NCBI GenBank assembly: GCA_030694005.1
Contig: JAUXZG010000224.1
Span: forward strand, 1-43,587
Reading direction: 5' to 3'
From: Desulfobaccales bacterium
GTDB lineage: Bacteria > Desulfobacterota > Desulfobaccia > Desulfobaccales > 0-14-0-80-60-11
DNA length: 43,587 nt
In this document: positions 1 through 8,634 of the stretch, one piece after another
Position numbering within the stretch: position 1 is the stretch's first letter
Layout of the letters: every line of letters begins with the position of its first letter
Position numbers and translations under genes: made by a program
Notes under the pieces: generated by a model
Seen by the model: the letters and a program-made list of their open reading frames with translations, nothing else
Database searches by the model: none
What the model was told of the DNA's origin: nothing

Positions 1-214
1 GGGGGAACGCGGTTCCCCCACCCTCCCCACAAACTCCCCCCCCCACCCCCTTTATGTCAGCCGGGGAAGGCTGGGCCAAAGGCCCCGCCTTCCCCGGCTT
101 ATTAACCCCCTTGAGGGATTGGGGGTGGGGGTTTGGGGGAGGGGGCAGGGGCCAGTGGCACAGGCTTCCAGCCTGTGAAGCCCCTTAGCCCCCTCCCCCA
201 AATCATTTCCTTCC
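1..214. repeat. Intergenic G-rich repeat with hairpins
   Basis: No gene is seen here. A short hairpin lies at 1-19 (GGGGGAAC/GTTCCCCC). A 12-bp perfect stem (GCCGGGGAAGGC, arms 60-71 and 87-98) belongs to a hairpin family seen again near 23384-23422 and 30853-30907. From about 112 to 200 there is a G-run repeat (runs of 4-5 G separated by 1-3 bases) containing a REP-like hairpin at 154-180 (GGCACAGGC/GCCTGTG). The same G-run block recurs between many genes of this window. None of the hairpins is followed by a T-run, so a role as terminator for the upstream gene is not supported. Confidence 0.7.
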
Positions 215-1681
215 CTACCCTCCCTCGCCCCGGATGCGGTTGATGAGGCCGGAGGTGGAGGTCGGGTCGGTCACCGGCAGCAGCCTAATCTCGCCCCCGT
301 AAGCCTGAACGATCTCTCTTCCGGCCACCTGTTCTTCCGGGTAATTGCTGCCTTTGGTTAGGACGTCGGGTTTCAGATCCTCAAGGATCTGGGGGAGCTG
401 GTGGGTGTCGAAAAGGGTGACATAGTCCACCGCTTGAAGCGCCGCCAGGATGCGCAGGCGCTCTGCTTCCCCGATGACCGGCCGGCCCGGCCCTTTCACC
501 TGGCGCGCCGAGGCGTCGGAGTCCACCGCCACCACCAGGGCGTCGCCTAAGCGCCGGGAGTCTTCCAGGAATTTTATATGCCCCCCGTGGAGCAGGTCAA
601 AACAGCCGTTGGTGAACACTAGCCTTTTGCCCTGGGCCTGCAGGTAGGAGACCGTAAGACGCAACTCCGGCAGGCTGACGATCTTTTCTTCCAGGCGGGT
701 CCCCTTACGGCCCAGTTCCCTTTCCAGTTCCGTCCTAAAGATAGGGGCGGTGCCCACCTTACCCACCACCACGCCCGCGGCCAGGTTGGCCAGGGTGGCA
801 GCCAGGACCGGGTCGCCCCACTGGGCCAGCCCCAGGGCCATCAGGGCCACCACCGTGTCCCCGGCTCCAGAGACATCAAAGACCTCCCGGGGTTCAGCCG
901 GGATATGCCGCGGCGGCCCTTTTCGGGGAAACAGGAGCATGCCTTCCGGCCCTAAAGTGATCAACAGGTGGTCAAGTTCGAGGGACTGCCGCAGCCGAAC
1001 GCCAGCCTGCACCAAATCCTCCCAGCGGGCCAGAGAATGACCCACGGCCAGCTCAGCTTCCTTGCGGTTGGGGGTGATTACCGTGGCCTGGGCGTAAGGG
1101 GAGTAATCCGCGCCTTTGGGGTCCACCACCACCGGCAGCCCCTGGGCCCGCCCGCGCCGAATCAAGTCCTTAAGCAGGTGGGGAGTAAGCGTGCCTTTGT
1201 CGTAATCGGACAGAACCAGGGCCTGGATAAAGGGAAGACGCTCCTCAAAATATTTCCGGGCAGACTCTGCGAAGGCGGGCGGCGCCGGCAAACGGCTTTC
1301 CTGATCGATGCGCACCACCTGCTGGGAATTGCCGATGACCCGGGTCTTTAAGGAGGTGCGGCGCCCCGGGTCTGAAAAGAGGCCCTCCGGGGCTACCCCC
1401 AGCCTGGTCAGCTCCTGGCGCAACAGATGGGCGGCATTATCCTGGCCCACCAACCCCAGGACTTCCACCTGGGCTCCTAGAGCCACCAGGTTGTTGACCA
1501 CATTGCCGGCGCCCCCCAGGGTGCGGGTCTCCCGCTCCACCTCGATCACCGGCACCGGGGCCTCCGGGGAAATGCGCTCTACCCGCCCCCAGAGGTACTC
1601 ATCCAACATGAAATCCCCGGCCACCAACACCCTGAGAGCGGCAAATCCCCCTAAATCCAGACGCCGGAGACGCTCATCCAT
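215..1681 (-). CDS. hldE: Bifunctional heptose-7-phosphate kinase / heptose-1-phosphate adenylyltransferase
   Basis: It makes ADP-heptose for the LPS inner core, by phosphorylating D-glycero-D-manno-heptose 7-phosphate at C1 and later adenylylating the heptose 1-phosphate. The product is cytoplasmic. Residues 1 to about 320 are a PfkB/ribokinase-type domain (GGAGNVVNN near the N-terminus, DVSGAGDT catalytic motif). About 345-488 is a nucleotidyltransferase domain with FTNGCFDLLHGGH, the HxGH signature. The 488-aa length is normal for the fused enzyme. I chose the ATG at 1681 because AAGGGAG precedes it. The frame stays open to 1846, but only through repeat DNA. It lies downstream of ugd and lptD on the same strand, so it is probably part of an envelope transcription unit, although 182 bp of repeat separate it from ugd. 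Confidence 0.95.
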   Translation of the reverse strand: MDERLRRLDLGGFAALRVLVAGDFMLDEYLWGRVERISPEAPVPVIEVERETRTLGGAGNVVNNLVALGAQVEVLGLVGQDNAAHLLRQELTRLGVAPEGLFSDPGRRTSLKTRVIGNSQQVVRIDQESRLPAPPAFAESARKYFEERLPFIQALVLSDYDKGTLTPHLLKDLIRRGRAQGLPVVVDPKGADYSPYAQATVITPNRKEAELAVGHSLARWEDLVQAGVRLRQSLELDHLLITLGPEGMLLFPRKGPPRHIPAEPREVFDVSGAGDTVVALMALGLAQWGDPVLAATLANLAAGVVVGKVGTAPIFRTELERELGRKGTRLEEKIVSLPELRLTVSYLQAQGKRLVFTNGCFDLLHGGHIKFLEDSRRLGDALVVAVDSDASARQVKGPGRPVIGEAERLRILAALQAVDYVTLFDTHQLPQILEDLKPDVLTKGSNYPEEQVAGREIVQAYGGEIRLLPVTDPTSTSGLINRIRGEGG

Positions 1682-1863
1682 GGTTTGCTCCCTTGGTGTG
1701 AGGAATGGTAGTGGGGGGAGGGCCAGGGAACTGAGTTCCCTGCCCTCCCCCCACACCCCCCTCCCAACCCGCTCAAAACTTAAGGGATTGGGGGTGGGGG
1801 TTTGGGGGAGGATTGTAAGCGGGCCAGCGGCCCTTAGCCCCCTCACCCAAAAACCTCACTCCC
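1682..1863. repeat. G-rich dispersed repeat between ugd and hldE
   Basis: A near-perfect long inverted repeat occupies 1711-1752 (GGGGGGAGGGCCAGGGAAC and its complement around a TGA loop). It is followed by a G-run block at about 1784-1815 and a GGGCC/GGCCC hairpin with the common tail CCTTAGCCCCCTC. Close relatives of the hairpin lie at 25378-25420 and 36431-36474. No gene is visible. Confidence 0.7.
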
Positions 1864-3195
1864 CTACCCTTCCACTTTCTGGCCGATGTGGAAGTAAGTA
1901 AATCCCAGTTTAGCCATCTTGGCCGGGTTGTAGATATTGCGGCCGTCAAAGATAACCGGGGTTTTCATCAGGGATTTCATCCGGTCGAAATCCGGTTCCC
2001 GAAATTTGGTCCATTCGGTGGCGATGAGCAGGGCCTCGGCCCCCTCCAGGGCCTCGTAGCCGGTGGCGGTAAAGCTGATGGCCCGGTTCTCCCCCAGGTA
2101 CTGGCGGGTGGCCGGTATAGCCTGGGGATCATAGGCTTTGAGGCGCACCCCCATCTCCAACAGCCTGGAAATGAGGGTGAGGGCCGGGGCCTCCCGGATA
2201 TCATCCGTCTGGGGCTTGAAGGAGAGGCCCCAGAGGGCGAAGACCCGCCCTTTGAGCTCATCCTTATAATATTTCAGGATGGTGTCGATAAAAATGGCGC
2301 GTTGATCTAGATTAACGGCTTCCGCGGCCGCCAGCAGGCGGGGGGTATAACCCCGGGACTGGGCGGTATGGATCAGGGCCTGCATATCTTTGGGGAAGCA
2401 AGAACCGCCGTAGCCCAGCCCGGGGAAGAGGAACAGGTTGCCGATGCGGGGGTCCGAGCCGATACCCTGGCGCACCATGGCGATATCCGCGCCGGTGCGG
2501 GCGCAGATGTTGGCCATCTCATTGATAAAAGAAATTTTGGTGGCCAGAAAGGCGTTGGCGGCGTACTTGGTCAATTCCGCCGAGACCACGTCCATGATGA
2601 TGATGGGATGGTTGGTGCGCACAAAGGGGGCATAGAGTTCCTTCATCAGCTCCGCCACCCGGACATCGTCGCAGCCCGCGACGATGCGATCCGGCTTCAT
2701 GAAATCATCCAGGGCCGTGCCTTCTTTGAGGAACTCCGGGTTAGAGACCACGTCAAATTCTAAGTTCTCTCCCCGGGCTTTAAGTTCTTTAGAAATGACC
2801 TGCCGGACTTGCGCGGCGGTGCCCACCGGTACGGTGGATTTCTCCACAATCACCTTATAGCCGTTCATGTGGCGGCCGATATCTTTGGCCACCTGCAGCA
2901 CCATGGACAGATCGGCGGAGCCGTCCTGATCCTGAGGGGTGCCCACCGCGACGAAGATGACCAGGCTTTCTTGGACTGCGGAGGCCAGCTCCGTGGTGAA
3001 AAACAGGCGTTTTTCCTGACAATTGCGCTTTACATAATCATCCAAGCCGGGTTCATAGATGGGGATGCGCCCTTTTCTCAAGGCCTTCACCTTGGCAGCA
3101 TCCGCATCTACACAGATCACTTCATTGCCCATCTCGGCAAAGCAGGCCGCGGTCACCAGGCCCACATAGCCTGCGCCGATTATTGCCAGTTTCAT
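1864..3195 (-). CDS. ugd: UDP-glucose 6-dehydrogenase
   Basis: It oxidises UDP-glucose to UDP-glucuronate with two NAD+, feeding LPS or exopolysaccharide synthesis. The 443-aa protein begins with the Rossmann motif MKLAIIGAGYVGLVT. It carries VEKSTVPVGT (about 118-126), SNPEFLKEG (about 151-159) and the catalytic cysteine motif GYGGSCFPKD (Cys266). The substrate-binding C-terminal domain is complete. The start at 3195 is preceded by a strong AAGGAGG. It lies 45 bp downstream of lptD on the same strand, which suggests co-transcription. It differs from the dehydrogenase at 17007-18338, which belongs to the UDP-N-acetylhexosamine branch. Confidence 0.95.
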   Translation of the reverse strand: MKLAIIGAGYVGLVTAACFAEMGNEVICVDADAAKVKALRKGRIPIYEPGLDDYVKRNCQEKRLFFTTELASAVQESLVIFVAVGTPQDQDGSADLSMVLQVAKDIGRHMNGYKVIVEKSTVPVGTAAQVRQVISKELKARGENLEFDVVSNPEFLKEGTALDDFMKPDRIVAGCDDVRVAELMKELYAPFVRTNHPIIIMDVVSAELTKYAANAFLATKISFINEMANICARTGADIAMVRQGIGSDPRIGNLFLFPGLGYGGSCFPKDMQALIHTAQSRGYTPRLLAAAEAVNLDQRAIFIDTILKYYKDELKGRVFALWGLSFKPQTDDIREAPALTLISRLLEMGVRLKAYDPQAIPATRQYLGENRAISFTATGYEALEGAEALLIATEWTKFREPDFDRMKSLMKTPVIFDGRNIYNPAKMAKLGFTYFHIGQKVEG

Positions 3196-3240
3196 AAGAT
3201 TTCCTTACCTCCTTGGCGGTACCGTCTTTTAGGCCTCAAC

Positions 3241-5523
3241 TCAGAAAGAATCCGGGCTTTCTTGGCCGCGCTTGCCCTCTTCCGGGAAGCGCACCGGCGA
3301 CCGTTTTAATCTCTCACCTAATCCTGGGATGAAAAAGGTAAACCCGACTCTCTTATCGTCCGGCCGTTCGGTGTAAGAGAGAACCACTCCCAGGCATTGG
3401 CGTTGCAAAACCAGTCCATATCGCTTTTCCAATCTTTTGTCGGTTTGAAAAGTATGGCCGTAGGTGACCCAGGTTTTCACCGACTGCATAAGATTTAAAT
3501 AGGTCATCACATTAATTTGTTGGGCGAAATCTTTAATAAAAATGTAATCCAGGCTCAGAAAATTCTGCTTCCGGGCGTCTTGGAGAACCGCCTTGAAATT
3601 GGCTCTGCTAAACCCATCCTCGTAAGTAGAGACCCCCATGCCCATCCCCAAAGTAATTTGCCGGAAAGGATTATATTCCGCCTCCCCCAAGAAGTCGGAG
3701 AAGCGGTGGTGGCGCAGGTTGGTGCCGTCCAGGGCCATGCTGGAAGTGTTGAAGAAGGCGCTCTGGCTCAGACGCAGCCAGAGGAGGTCCGTCACCGTGG
3801 CCTGCCCCTGGCGGTTCTGGTCGCGCTTCAAGATATCGCTGCCGATACTGTAGGTCAGGGCATTCACGCCTCCCAAGGGGTCGTCCCCCTCCCGCACCGG
3901 CAGGTTGCGGTTAGCCTTTACCACCCAACCCTGATCAAAGGGTTCGAAGTTGGGATAACGATTGGCCTCATAACGGGGCATATTCCAATAGGTTACTTCT
4001 GGACGCAGGATATGCCGATAAAATCGGGTGGCCCCGGCTTCCCGACCGTAATCCCGGGACCAGGCGCTGGCTAAAGAAACCTTGGAATCAAAGAGCTGGC
4101 GATCGATATATTGCTCCGGAGGAGCCTCCCGGCCGGTGGGGTCTGTCTGGAGTTTCCCCTGGTTGCTGTGGTCCACCCGAAACAGGGTCTCCCTAAAACC
4201 CGTTCGGGAGCTGAAGGAGAGGCCGGCTAGGGGCTGACCTTGCAGCCACAATTGGGGATGAAGGTCCAGACGGTCGCCGTTCATGCCATGGTCCTGATGA
4301 AAATAGCCATAGGAGGAATCCAGACCCACGAACAGCGGCAAGTTCCCCAGGCGCTGGGGAACGCTCTGCAGGGCCACTCCGGGCAGTCTCTGGTAAGGGC
4401 GTGGATCAGTCTGGTCCAGTCTCTGGTAATAACGGCCATAGGCGGTGAGATTGGCCCAGGAAAAATTGCGGGCCACCAGGAGGTTGGAAACCCGAGTGGG
4501 CACCTCCTCTTGTTCCAGGTCCCGGCCCATTTCCTGGACAAGGTCCCGGGAATAACGATTGAGGCCCATATAGCCGAAATTAAAGTCTTTGAGATAGGCG
4601 GCGTCGCTGACATGGTCCACGGTGAGGCGCATACTGACATCGTTGGGCAAGTCTTGATTCGTCATCCCCGCGGCCCAATAACGGTGAGGGGTAGGGACTT
4701 TCTGAAATTCATGGTCACTCAAGTAGAAGAGACGGAAGTTACTGGCCGTATCCTGGTGCCCCCGCTGGCGAAACTCCCCGCCCTGCATATACCCCCGATT
4801 GGTTAGATAGGTCTGATAAAAAGTGGCATCGGCATGATTGTTTATGGCCCAATAAAAGGGGAGTTCCACTACCGTGCCGCCGGCCCGGTGCTGCCCGAAA
4901 GAAGGCATGAGAAACCCGGTCTGACGGGTGGTCATGACCGGCAAGACGGCAAAAGGGACATAGAGGACCGGCACTCCCGACACCCGCACCAGATTATCCC
5001 GGCTGGTGGCATAGCCCTCCAGGACCACGGTGAGAGTGCGGGCCGAAAAACTCCAGGCCGGCAGGTCCGCATCGCAAGTGGTGACCACCGACCTCTCGGC
5101 ATAATAGGAATTTTCGCCGACTTTGCGGATCAAGGCGCTTTCTATGCGGAAGTGGTTTCTTTTCAAAAAGAGCCGGGCCTCGTGCATCTCGCCACAGCGG
5201 GTGGCCAGGTTGAATTGCCCCTCCTGGCCGGTAAAGATATCTTCCTCCATGACTATCACCACATTGCCCTGTAACCAAGCACTTTTGGTGACCTCATTGA
5301 CCAGGACCCGGTCGGCGCTGAGACGCCGGTCACCCTGCCGGATCTCTACGCGCCCCTGGGCCTCATAAGTATGGGCCTCGGTGTCATAAGTAAGTTTCTC
5401 CGCCCGGATCCTCCAGGGGCCGCCTTCAAAGCGTTCAGACTTGAAGAGCTCCAGCTCCGCGGCCCCGGCGCTGCCCAGGCTTAGCAAAAAAACCAGAACC
5501 CCCCAGATCCAGTACCGTAACAT
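3241..5523 (-). CDS. lptD: LPS-assembly outer membrane protein LptD
   Basis: LptD is the outer-membrane barrel that, with LptE, inserts LPS into the outer leaflet. The 760-aa product starts with a signal peptide (hydrophobic residues 5-20, cleavage likely after SAGA). An OstA/LptA-like periplasmic domain follows (about 30-140: LTYDTEAHTYEAQGRVEI, RLSADRVLVNE). The family-typical VVTTCDADLPAWSF comes next, then VPFAVLP and a long beta-barrel rich in aromatic residues. The start is preceded by AGGAGATAGGG. Only one Cys (QRQCLG) lies in the C-terminal region, where E. coli LptD has an adjacent pair, so its disulfide pattern must differ. It is the first gene of the minus-strand unit lptD-ugd-hldE. 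Confidence 0.93.
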   Translation of the reverse strand: MLRYWIWGVLVFLLSLGSAGAAELELFKSERFEGGPWRIRAEKLTYDTEAHTYEAQGRVEIRQGDRRLSADRVLVNEVTKSAWLQGNVVIVMEEDIFTGQEGQFNLATRCGEMHEARLFLKRNHFRIESALIRKVGENSYYAERSVVTTCDADLPAWSFSARTLTVVLEGYATSRDNLVRVSGVPVLYVPFAVLPVMTTRQTGFLMPSFGQHRAGGTVVELPFYWAINNHADATFYQTYLTNRGYMQGGEFRQRGHQDTASNFRLFYLSDHEFQKVPTPHRYWAAGMTNQDLPNDVSMRLTVDHVSDAAYLKDFNFGYMGLNRYSRDLVQEMGRDLEQEEVPTRVSNLLVARNFSWANLTAYGRYYQRLDQTDPRPYQRLPGVALQSVPQRLGNLPLFVGLDSSYGYFHQDHGMNGDRLDLHPQLWLQGQPLAGLSFSSRTGFRETLFRVDHSNQGKLQTDPTGREAPPEQYIDRQLFDSKVSLASAWSRDYGREAGATRFYRHILRPEVTYWNMPRYEANRYPNFEPFDQGWVVKANRNLPVREGDDPLGGVNALTYSIGSDILKRDQNRQGQATVTDLLWLRLSQSAFFNTSSMALDGTNLRHHRFSDFLGEAEYNPFRQITLGMGMGVSTYEDGFSRANFKAVLQDARKQNFLSLDYIFIKDFAQQINVMTYLNLMQSVKTWVTYGHTFQTDKRLEKRYGLVLQRQCLGVVLSYTERPDDKRVGFTFFIPGLGERLKRSPVRFPEEGKRGQESPDSF

Positions 5524-5689
5524 CCCTATCTCCTGAAGGCCGTGACTCCTGGAATCGCCGGATCATACCACATGGCCCCCCCATCTTTCAAAAAAGTCGT
5601 GGCCTGGGTGAGCCAAGACTTTTTCAGGAACTAGAAAGCGGCAGAGCCTGGGCCTCAGCAATGGAAGGGCCCCTCGCCACCAACCGCGG

Positions 5690-5718
5690 TTGCAGGGGTG
5701 GGCGTCCTGGCGTATAAT
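5690..5718 (+). promoter_or_regulatory. Sigma-70-type promoter of the tRNA gene
   Basis: The -35 is TTGCAG (5690-5695), the spacer is 17 bp, and the -10 is a perfect TATAAT (5713-5718). Transcription would begin near 5725, giving a leader of about 70 nt before the tRNA. Confidence 0.7.
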
Positions 5719-5792
5719 AGCAGGCACCGGCCGGGAAGCCAGGGTTATTTACAGCCGCGGTACTCTGGCTGGAAATCTTCGATGGTAATCTT

Positions 5793-5871
5793 GCCCCCGT
5801 AGCTCAGTAATGGATAGAGCAAGGGATTCCTAATCCCTGTGTCCCGAGTTCGAGTCTCGGCGGGGGCGCCA
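5793..5871 (+). tRNA. tRNA-Arg (anticodon CCU)
   Basis: A full cloverleaf can be folded by eye. The acceptor stem is GCCCCCG/CGGGGGC, the D stem GCTC/GAGC with an 11-nt loop, and the anticodon stem AGGGA/TCCCT around loop TTCCTAA, giving anticodon CCU. The T stem is CCGAG/CTCGG around TTCGAGT. The discriminator is G at 5868, and CCA is encoded at 5869-5871. It reads the codon AGG. No integrase or attachment-site duplicate was seen next to it. Confidence 0.95.
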
Positions 5872-5971
5872 TTAATATCAATAAGTTAAACAAAACCTAA
5901 CCCCCCCCTGGGGGCAGCTCAGACCGACTAGGTCGACATCGGCAGAATCTAATTTCCGGTTAAAATTTTTA

Positions 5972-5987
5972 TGGCATATAACTTGCT
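5972..5987 (+). promoter_or_regulatory. Sigma-54 (-24/-12) promoter of the activator gene
   Basis: TGGCAT-N5-TTGCT, with the invariant GG (5973-5974) and GC (5985-5986) exactly 10 bp apart, fits the sigma-54 consensus TGGCAC-N5-TTGCW. Transcription would start near 5999, about 105 bp before the activator ATG. The element implies that the activator gene itself needs sigma-54 and so may be autoregulated. A short inverted repeat (CGAC-TAG-GTCG) lies about 45 bp upstream. Confidence 0.75.
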
Positions 5988-6103
5988 TAAATATATTATA
6001 ATATTATGGAAGACTAATGTCGGATTTCCTGCCTATCTAAAAGCTTAAGAGAGAGAGACCCACCACGCCGACATAGCCCTTCCCCAATCTTTGGGCACTC
6101 GCT

Positions 6104-7777
6104 ATGGATGCAGATTGTGGGATATTGGTGGTAAGTCGCCACGGTAAGCTGTTGGCCGCCAACCCCATGGCGGAGTCCCTTCTCGCTCGCCCTCTGCCCT
6201 CCGGTAGTCTCCTGGAGGCCGATTGCTCGCTGACCCGTTCCCTCTCCCGGTATGGCCACCCCATCTGGGAAATGCTGAGTCGTGGGGAGGAAGAACACGG
6301 ACTGTTGCAGGTAGATGAGCTAACGGGAACCGGCATTTTTTACAGGTGCATCCCCCTTTTCAACGAGGAGAATATGGTCACGGGCACGGTCATCACCTTG
6401 GAAAGAAGGAGTGACAAAGCCCTGAGCCAGGCCCTTAATTTCCTGGGTCTGACCCCCGATGAGATCATGGACCAGATTCCGGAGGGGGTGTTTGTGGTAA
6501 ACACCCGGTGGCAACTCAGTTATTTTAACCACACCGCCCAGGAAATCACCGGGTATTCCCGGGACGAAGCCATGGGCAAGTTTTGCTGGGACATCTTCCG
6601 GACCGAGCTGTGTCACAAGAAATGCCCTATGCGCATCTCCATGAGCACCGGCCAGGCCCTGATGGACCAGGAAGTGGAAATCCTCACCAAATCGGGTCAA
6701 AAAAAATTGATCCTGCTTAATACCGCGCAGATCAAAAAGCCGGGCAACCGGGTGCTGGGAGGGGTGCAGACCTTTCGCGACCTGAGCGGCCTCCAGTACC
6801 CAGAGGAAGGGAAGGGTCGTGAGGTTATTGCAGACATCGTGGGGGTCAGTCCCCGGATGCAGGAAATTATCCAAAGCCTTCCCATCATTGCCGCCTCCGA
6901 CTCCAATGTGCTGATCCTGGGCGAGTCGGGAACCGGCAAAGAGCTCATCGCCCGGGCCATTCACCTGCTGAGCCCCAGGCGTAAAGGGCCCTTTCAGGCC
7001 ATCAATTGTTCGGCGATCCCGGAGACTTTACTGGAGTCCGAGCTTTTTGGCTACGAGCGGGGGGCTTTCACGGGGGCCGTGAGCAGCAAGGCGGGAAAGT
7101 TTGAGTTGGCCAAGGGCGGCACGCTATTTCTGGATGAGATCGGCGACCTCCGGCCGGAGCTCCAGGTGAAGCTGCTGAGGGTGTTGGAGGGTAGAGGCTT
7201 CGAGCGGGTGGGCGGCAATCGGAAAATCCCCCTGGAGGCCAGGATTGTTGCGGCCACCAATGTGGAACTGCAGGAAGCCATGCGACAGGGCCGGTTCCGG
7301 GACGACCTTTACTACCGGCTCTTCACCGTGCCCATCCACCTGCCGCCCCTGCGGGAAAAGCGGGAAGATATCCCCATCCTCGTCAAGTACTTCCTGGAAC
7401 AGCTCAACCAAAAATTTAACAAGAGAATCAGGGGGGTGGACCCCAAGGTGATGAAAATTTTCTGCCGCCACCCCTGGCCCGGCAATGTGCGGGAAATGCA
7501 GCATGTCTTGGAATACTGCTTCGTCTTTGCCAAGGGCCCCTTCATCACCGAGCGTCATCTGCCTCACCTGGAAAGCGCCTGGGCCGGCAGAGAACTGGAG
7601 TCGCTGGATAGTTCCCTCAGCCCCTTACAGGCACTAGAACGAGAAACCATCCTCAAGGCCCTGGAGCGCGTGTACGGCAGCAAGCACGAGGCGGCTCGGG
7701 TGCTGCAAATCAGCCGCAGCAAGCTGTGGAGAAAAATGCGGTCCTATGAGATCAGGGATGCTGAATTTAAAAAATGA
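6104..7777 (+). CDS. PAS-domain sigma-54-dependent transcriptional activator
   Basis: A 557-aa enhancer-binding protein. Residues 1-100 form a PAS-like sensor fold (ILVVSRHGKLLAANPMAESLL). A second PAS domain (about 115-230) carries the Cys-containing stretch C161-x8-C170-x3-C174-P, a pattern I associate with redox- or metal-responsive PAS regulators of anaerobes. The AAA+ domain (about 245-480) has Walker A GESGTGKE (273-280), the sigma-54 contact loop GAFTGA (320-325), Walker B LFLDEIGDL and the R-finger region. A Fis-type helix-turn-helix lies at the C-terminus (HEAARVLQISRSKLWRKM). No response-regulator receiver domain is present, so sensing is direct. A stop at 6074 and the lack of other start codons fix the start, although no clear Shine-Dalgarno is seen. 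The downstream operon has its own sigma-54 element and is the likely target. Confidence 0.93.
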   Translation: MDADCGILVVSRHGKLLAANPMAESLLARPLPSGSLLEADCSLTRSLSRYGHPIWEMLSRGEEEHGLLQVDELTGTGIFYRCIPLFNEENMVTGTVITLERRSDKALSQALNFLGLTPDEIMDQIPEGVFVVNTRWQLSYFNHTAQEITGYSRDEAMGKFCWDIFRTELCHKKCPMRISMSTGQALMDQEVEILTKSGQKKLILLNTAQIKKPGNRVLGGVQTFRDLSGLQYPEEGKGREVIADIVGVSPRMQEIIQSLPIIAASDSNVLILGESGTGKELIARAIHLLSPRRKGPFQAINCSAIPETLLESELFGYERGAFTGAVSSKAGKFELAKGGTLFLDEIGDLRPELQVKLLRVLEGRGFERVGGNRKIPLEARIVAATNVELQEAMRQGRFRDDLYYRLFTVPIHLPPLREKREDIPILVKYFLEQLNQKFNKRIRGVDPKVMKIFCRHPWPGNVREMQHVLEYCFVFAKGPFITERHLPHLESAWAGRELESLDSSLSPLQALERETILKALERVYGSKHEAARVLQISRSKLWRKMRSYEIRDAEFKK

Positions 7778-7865
7778 GACGCCTTTTGCAATTGTGCCAC
7801 ATTTCTTTAAAGACCTAACTATCAGATTTAACAGAATTTAATTAATAAATGCCCTAATTTGTTTT

Positions 7866-8020
7866 AATTTCGCTCATTTTTTGCCCCGCCCAATTTTTCT
7901 CTCTTTTCAAAAATAATCTTCTCTTAAAATTTCGCGACATTTTGCCTTTTTGATAACTATATGAATATGCTGGTATTATTTGATATGCTTTAAAAGATGT
8001 TTTAATTCCGCCCACTTTTA
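7866..8020 (+). promoter_or_regulatory. Candidate enhancer region with three related motifs
   Basis: In the 368-bp AT-rich spacer between the activator and its presumed target operon, three similar sequences occur at about 7866-7883, 7928-7944 and 8004-8020. They share AATT(T/C)CGC followed by a T-run, and their centres are 62 and 76 bp apart. They lie roughly 70-225 bp upstream of the -24 element at 8091, the usual range for sigma-54 activator sites. No gene is seen in this spacer. Confidence 0.5.
7926..7943 (+). promoter_or_regulatory. Near-perfect 18-bp palindrome, likely activator binding site
   Basis: AAAATTTCGCGACATTTT matches its own reverse complement at 16 of 18 positions around the centre TCGCGA. 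Dimeric Fis-type HTH activators bind sites of this kind. It is the most symmetric of the three related motifs and sits about 150 bp upstream of the -24/-12 element. Assigning it to the activator encoded just upstream is inference. Confidence 0.5.
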
Positions 8021-8090
8021 TTCCTGCCTGAAAGTTCAATATCTCTCCGCCATCGCCAAAAAACTAATGATGTCAATGTGATAAGCTATT

Positions 8091-8106
8091 TGGCCCCCTC
8101 TTTGCT
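8091..8106 (+). promoter_or_regulatory. Sigma-54 promoter of the NuoEFG-like/HdrA operon
   Basis: TGGCCC-N5-TTGCT, with GG at 8092-8093 and GC at 8104-8105 exactly 10 bp apart. It deviates from TGGCAC at one base. Transcription would start near 8118, about 28 bp before the GTG start of the first operon gene, leaving room for the AAAGGAGA ribosome site. Confidence 0.75.
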
Positions 8107-8145
8107 CTTATAGGAAGCAAAAGAGAGCCAAAAGGAGATAGGACC

Positions 8146-8610
8146 GTGAGCGTATCTTTCGAAAAAATTGAAGCCATATTGGACCGTTTCCCGCCGCAGC
8201 CGGAACATCTGGTCAGCGCTTTCCAGGAGATCCAAGCCGAGTTCAAGTATATTCCCGCGGACGCCTTCAATGCGGTGTGCGATCACCTGGGGGTGCCTCG
8301 GTCGCAAGGCTGGGCGGTGGCCACCTTTTTCAAGTCTTTCAGTTTTGAGCCTAAGGGAATCCATGAGATCAAGGTCTGTCTGGGCACCGCCTGTCACCTT
8401 AAGGGCGGGGCCCGCCTGGTAGAGGGCCTGGAACGGGAACTGAAGGTGGAACGGGGCCATACCACCGGTGACTTACTCTTTACCTTGGATACGGTCAACT
8501 GTGTGGGAGCCTGCGCTCTGGCCCCGGTAGTGGTAGTGGGTGAAGAGTATCAAGCCAATACCAATTCCCGGAAGCTCAAAAAGCATCTGAAAAAGGTTGC
8601 GGCTGAGTAG
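8146..8610 (+). CDS. NuoE-like [2Fe-2S] subunit of an NADH-dependent oxidoreductase
   Basis: A 154-aa protein of the NuoE/HoxE/HydC (24-kDa) family, a thioredoxin-fold [2Fe-2S] protein that relays electrons from the NuoF flavin subunit. It has the N-terminal helical part (LVSAFQEIQAEFKYIP) and four cluster cysteines in the order CLGTAC ... CVGAC. The start is GTG with AAAGGAGA in front of it. It is the first gene of a four-gene operon, with the next gene 24 bp downstream. Such subunits occur in complex I, in bifurcating hydrogenases and in Hdr-linked complexes. The neighbours here favour the last. Confidence 0.92.
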   Translation: MSVSFEKIEAILDRFPPQPEHLVSAFQEIQAEFKYIPADAFNAVCDHLGVPRSQGWAVATFFKSFSFEPKGIHEIKVCLGTACHLKGGARLVEGLERELKVERGHTTGDLLFTLDTVNCVGACALAPVVVVGEEYQANTNSRKLKKHLKKVAAE

Positions 8611-8634
8611 AACCCGCACACAAGGGGTGAGGTC

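Noticed and set aside
1682-1846. 55-codon N-terminal extension of HldE
   Set aside because: It reads through the G-rich hairpin repeat, and the ATG at 1681 has a good ribosome site.
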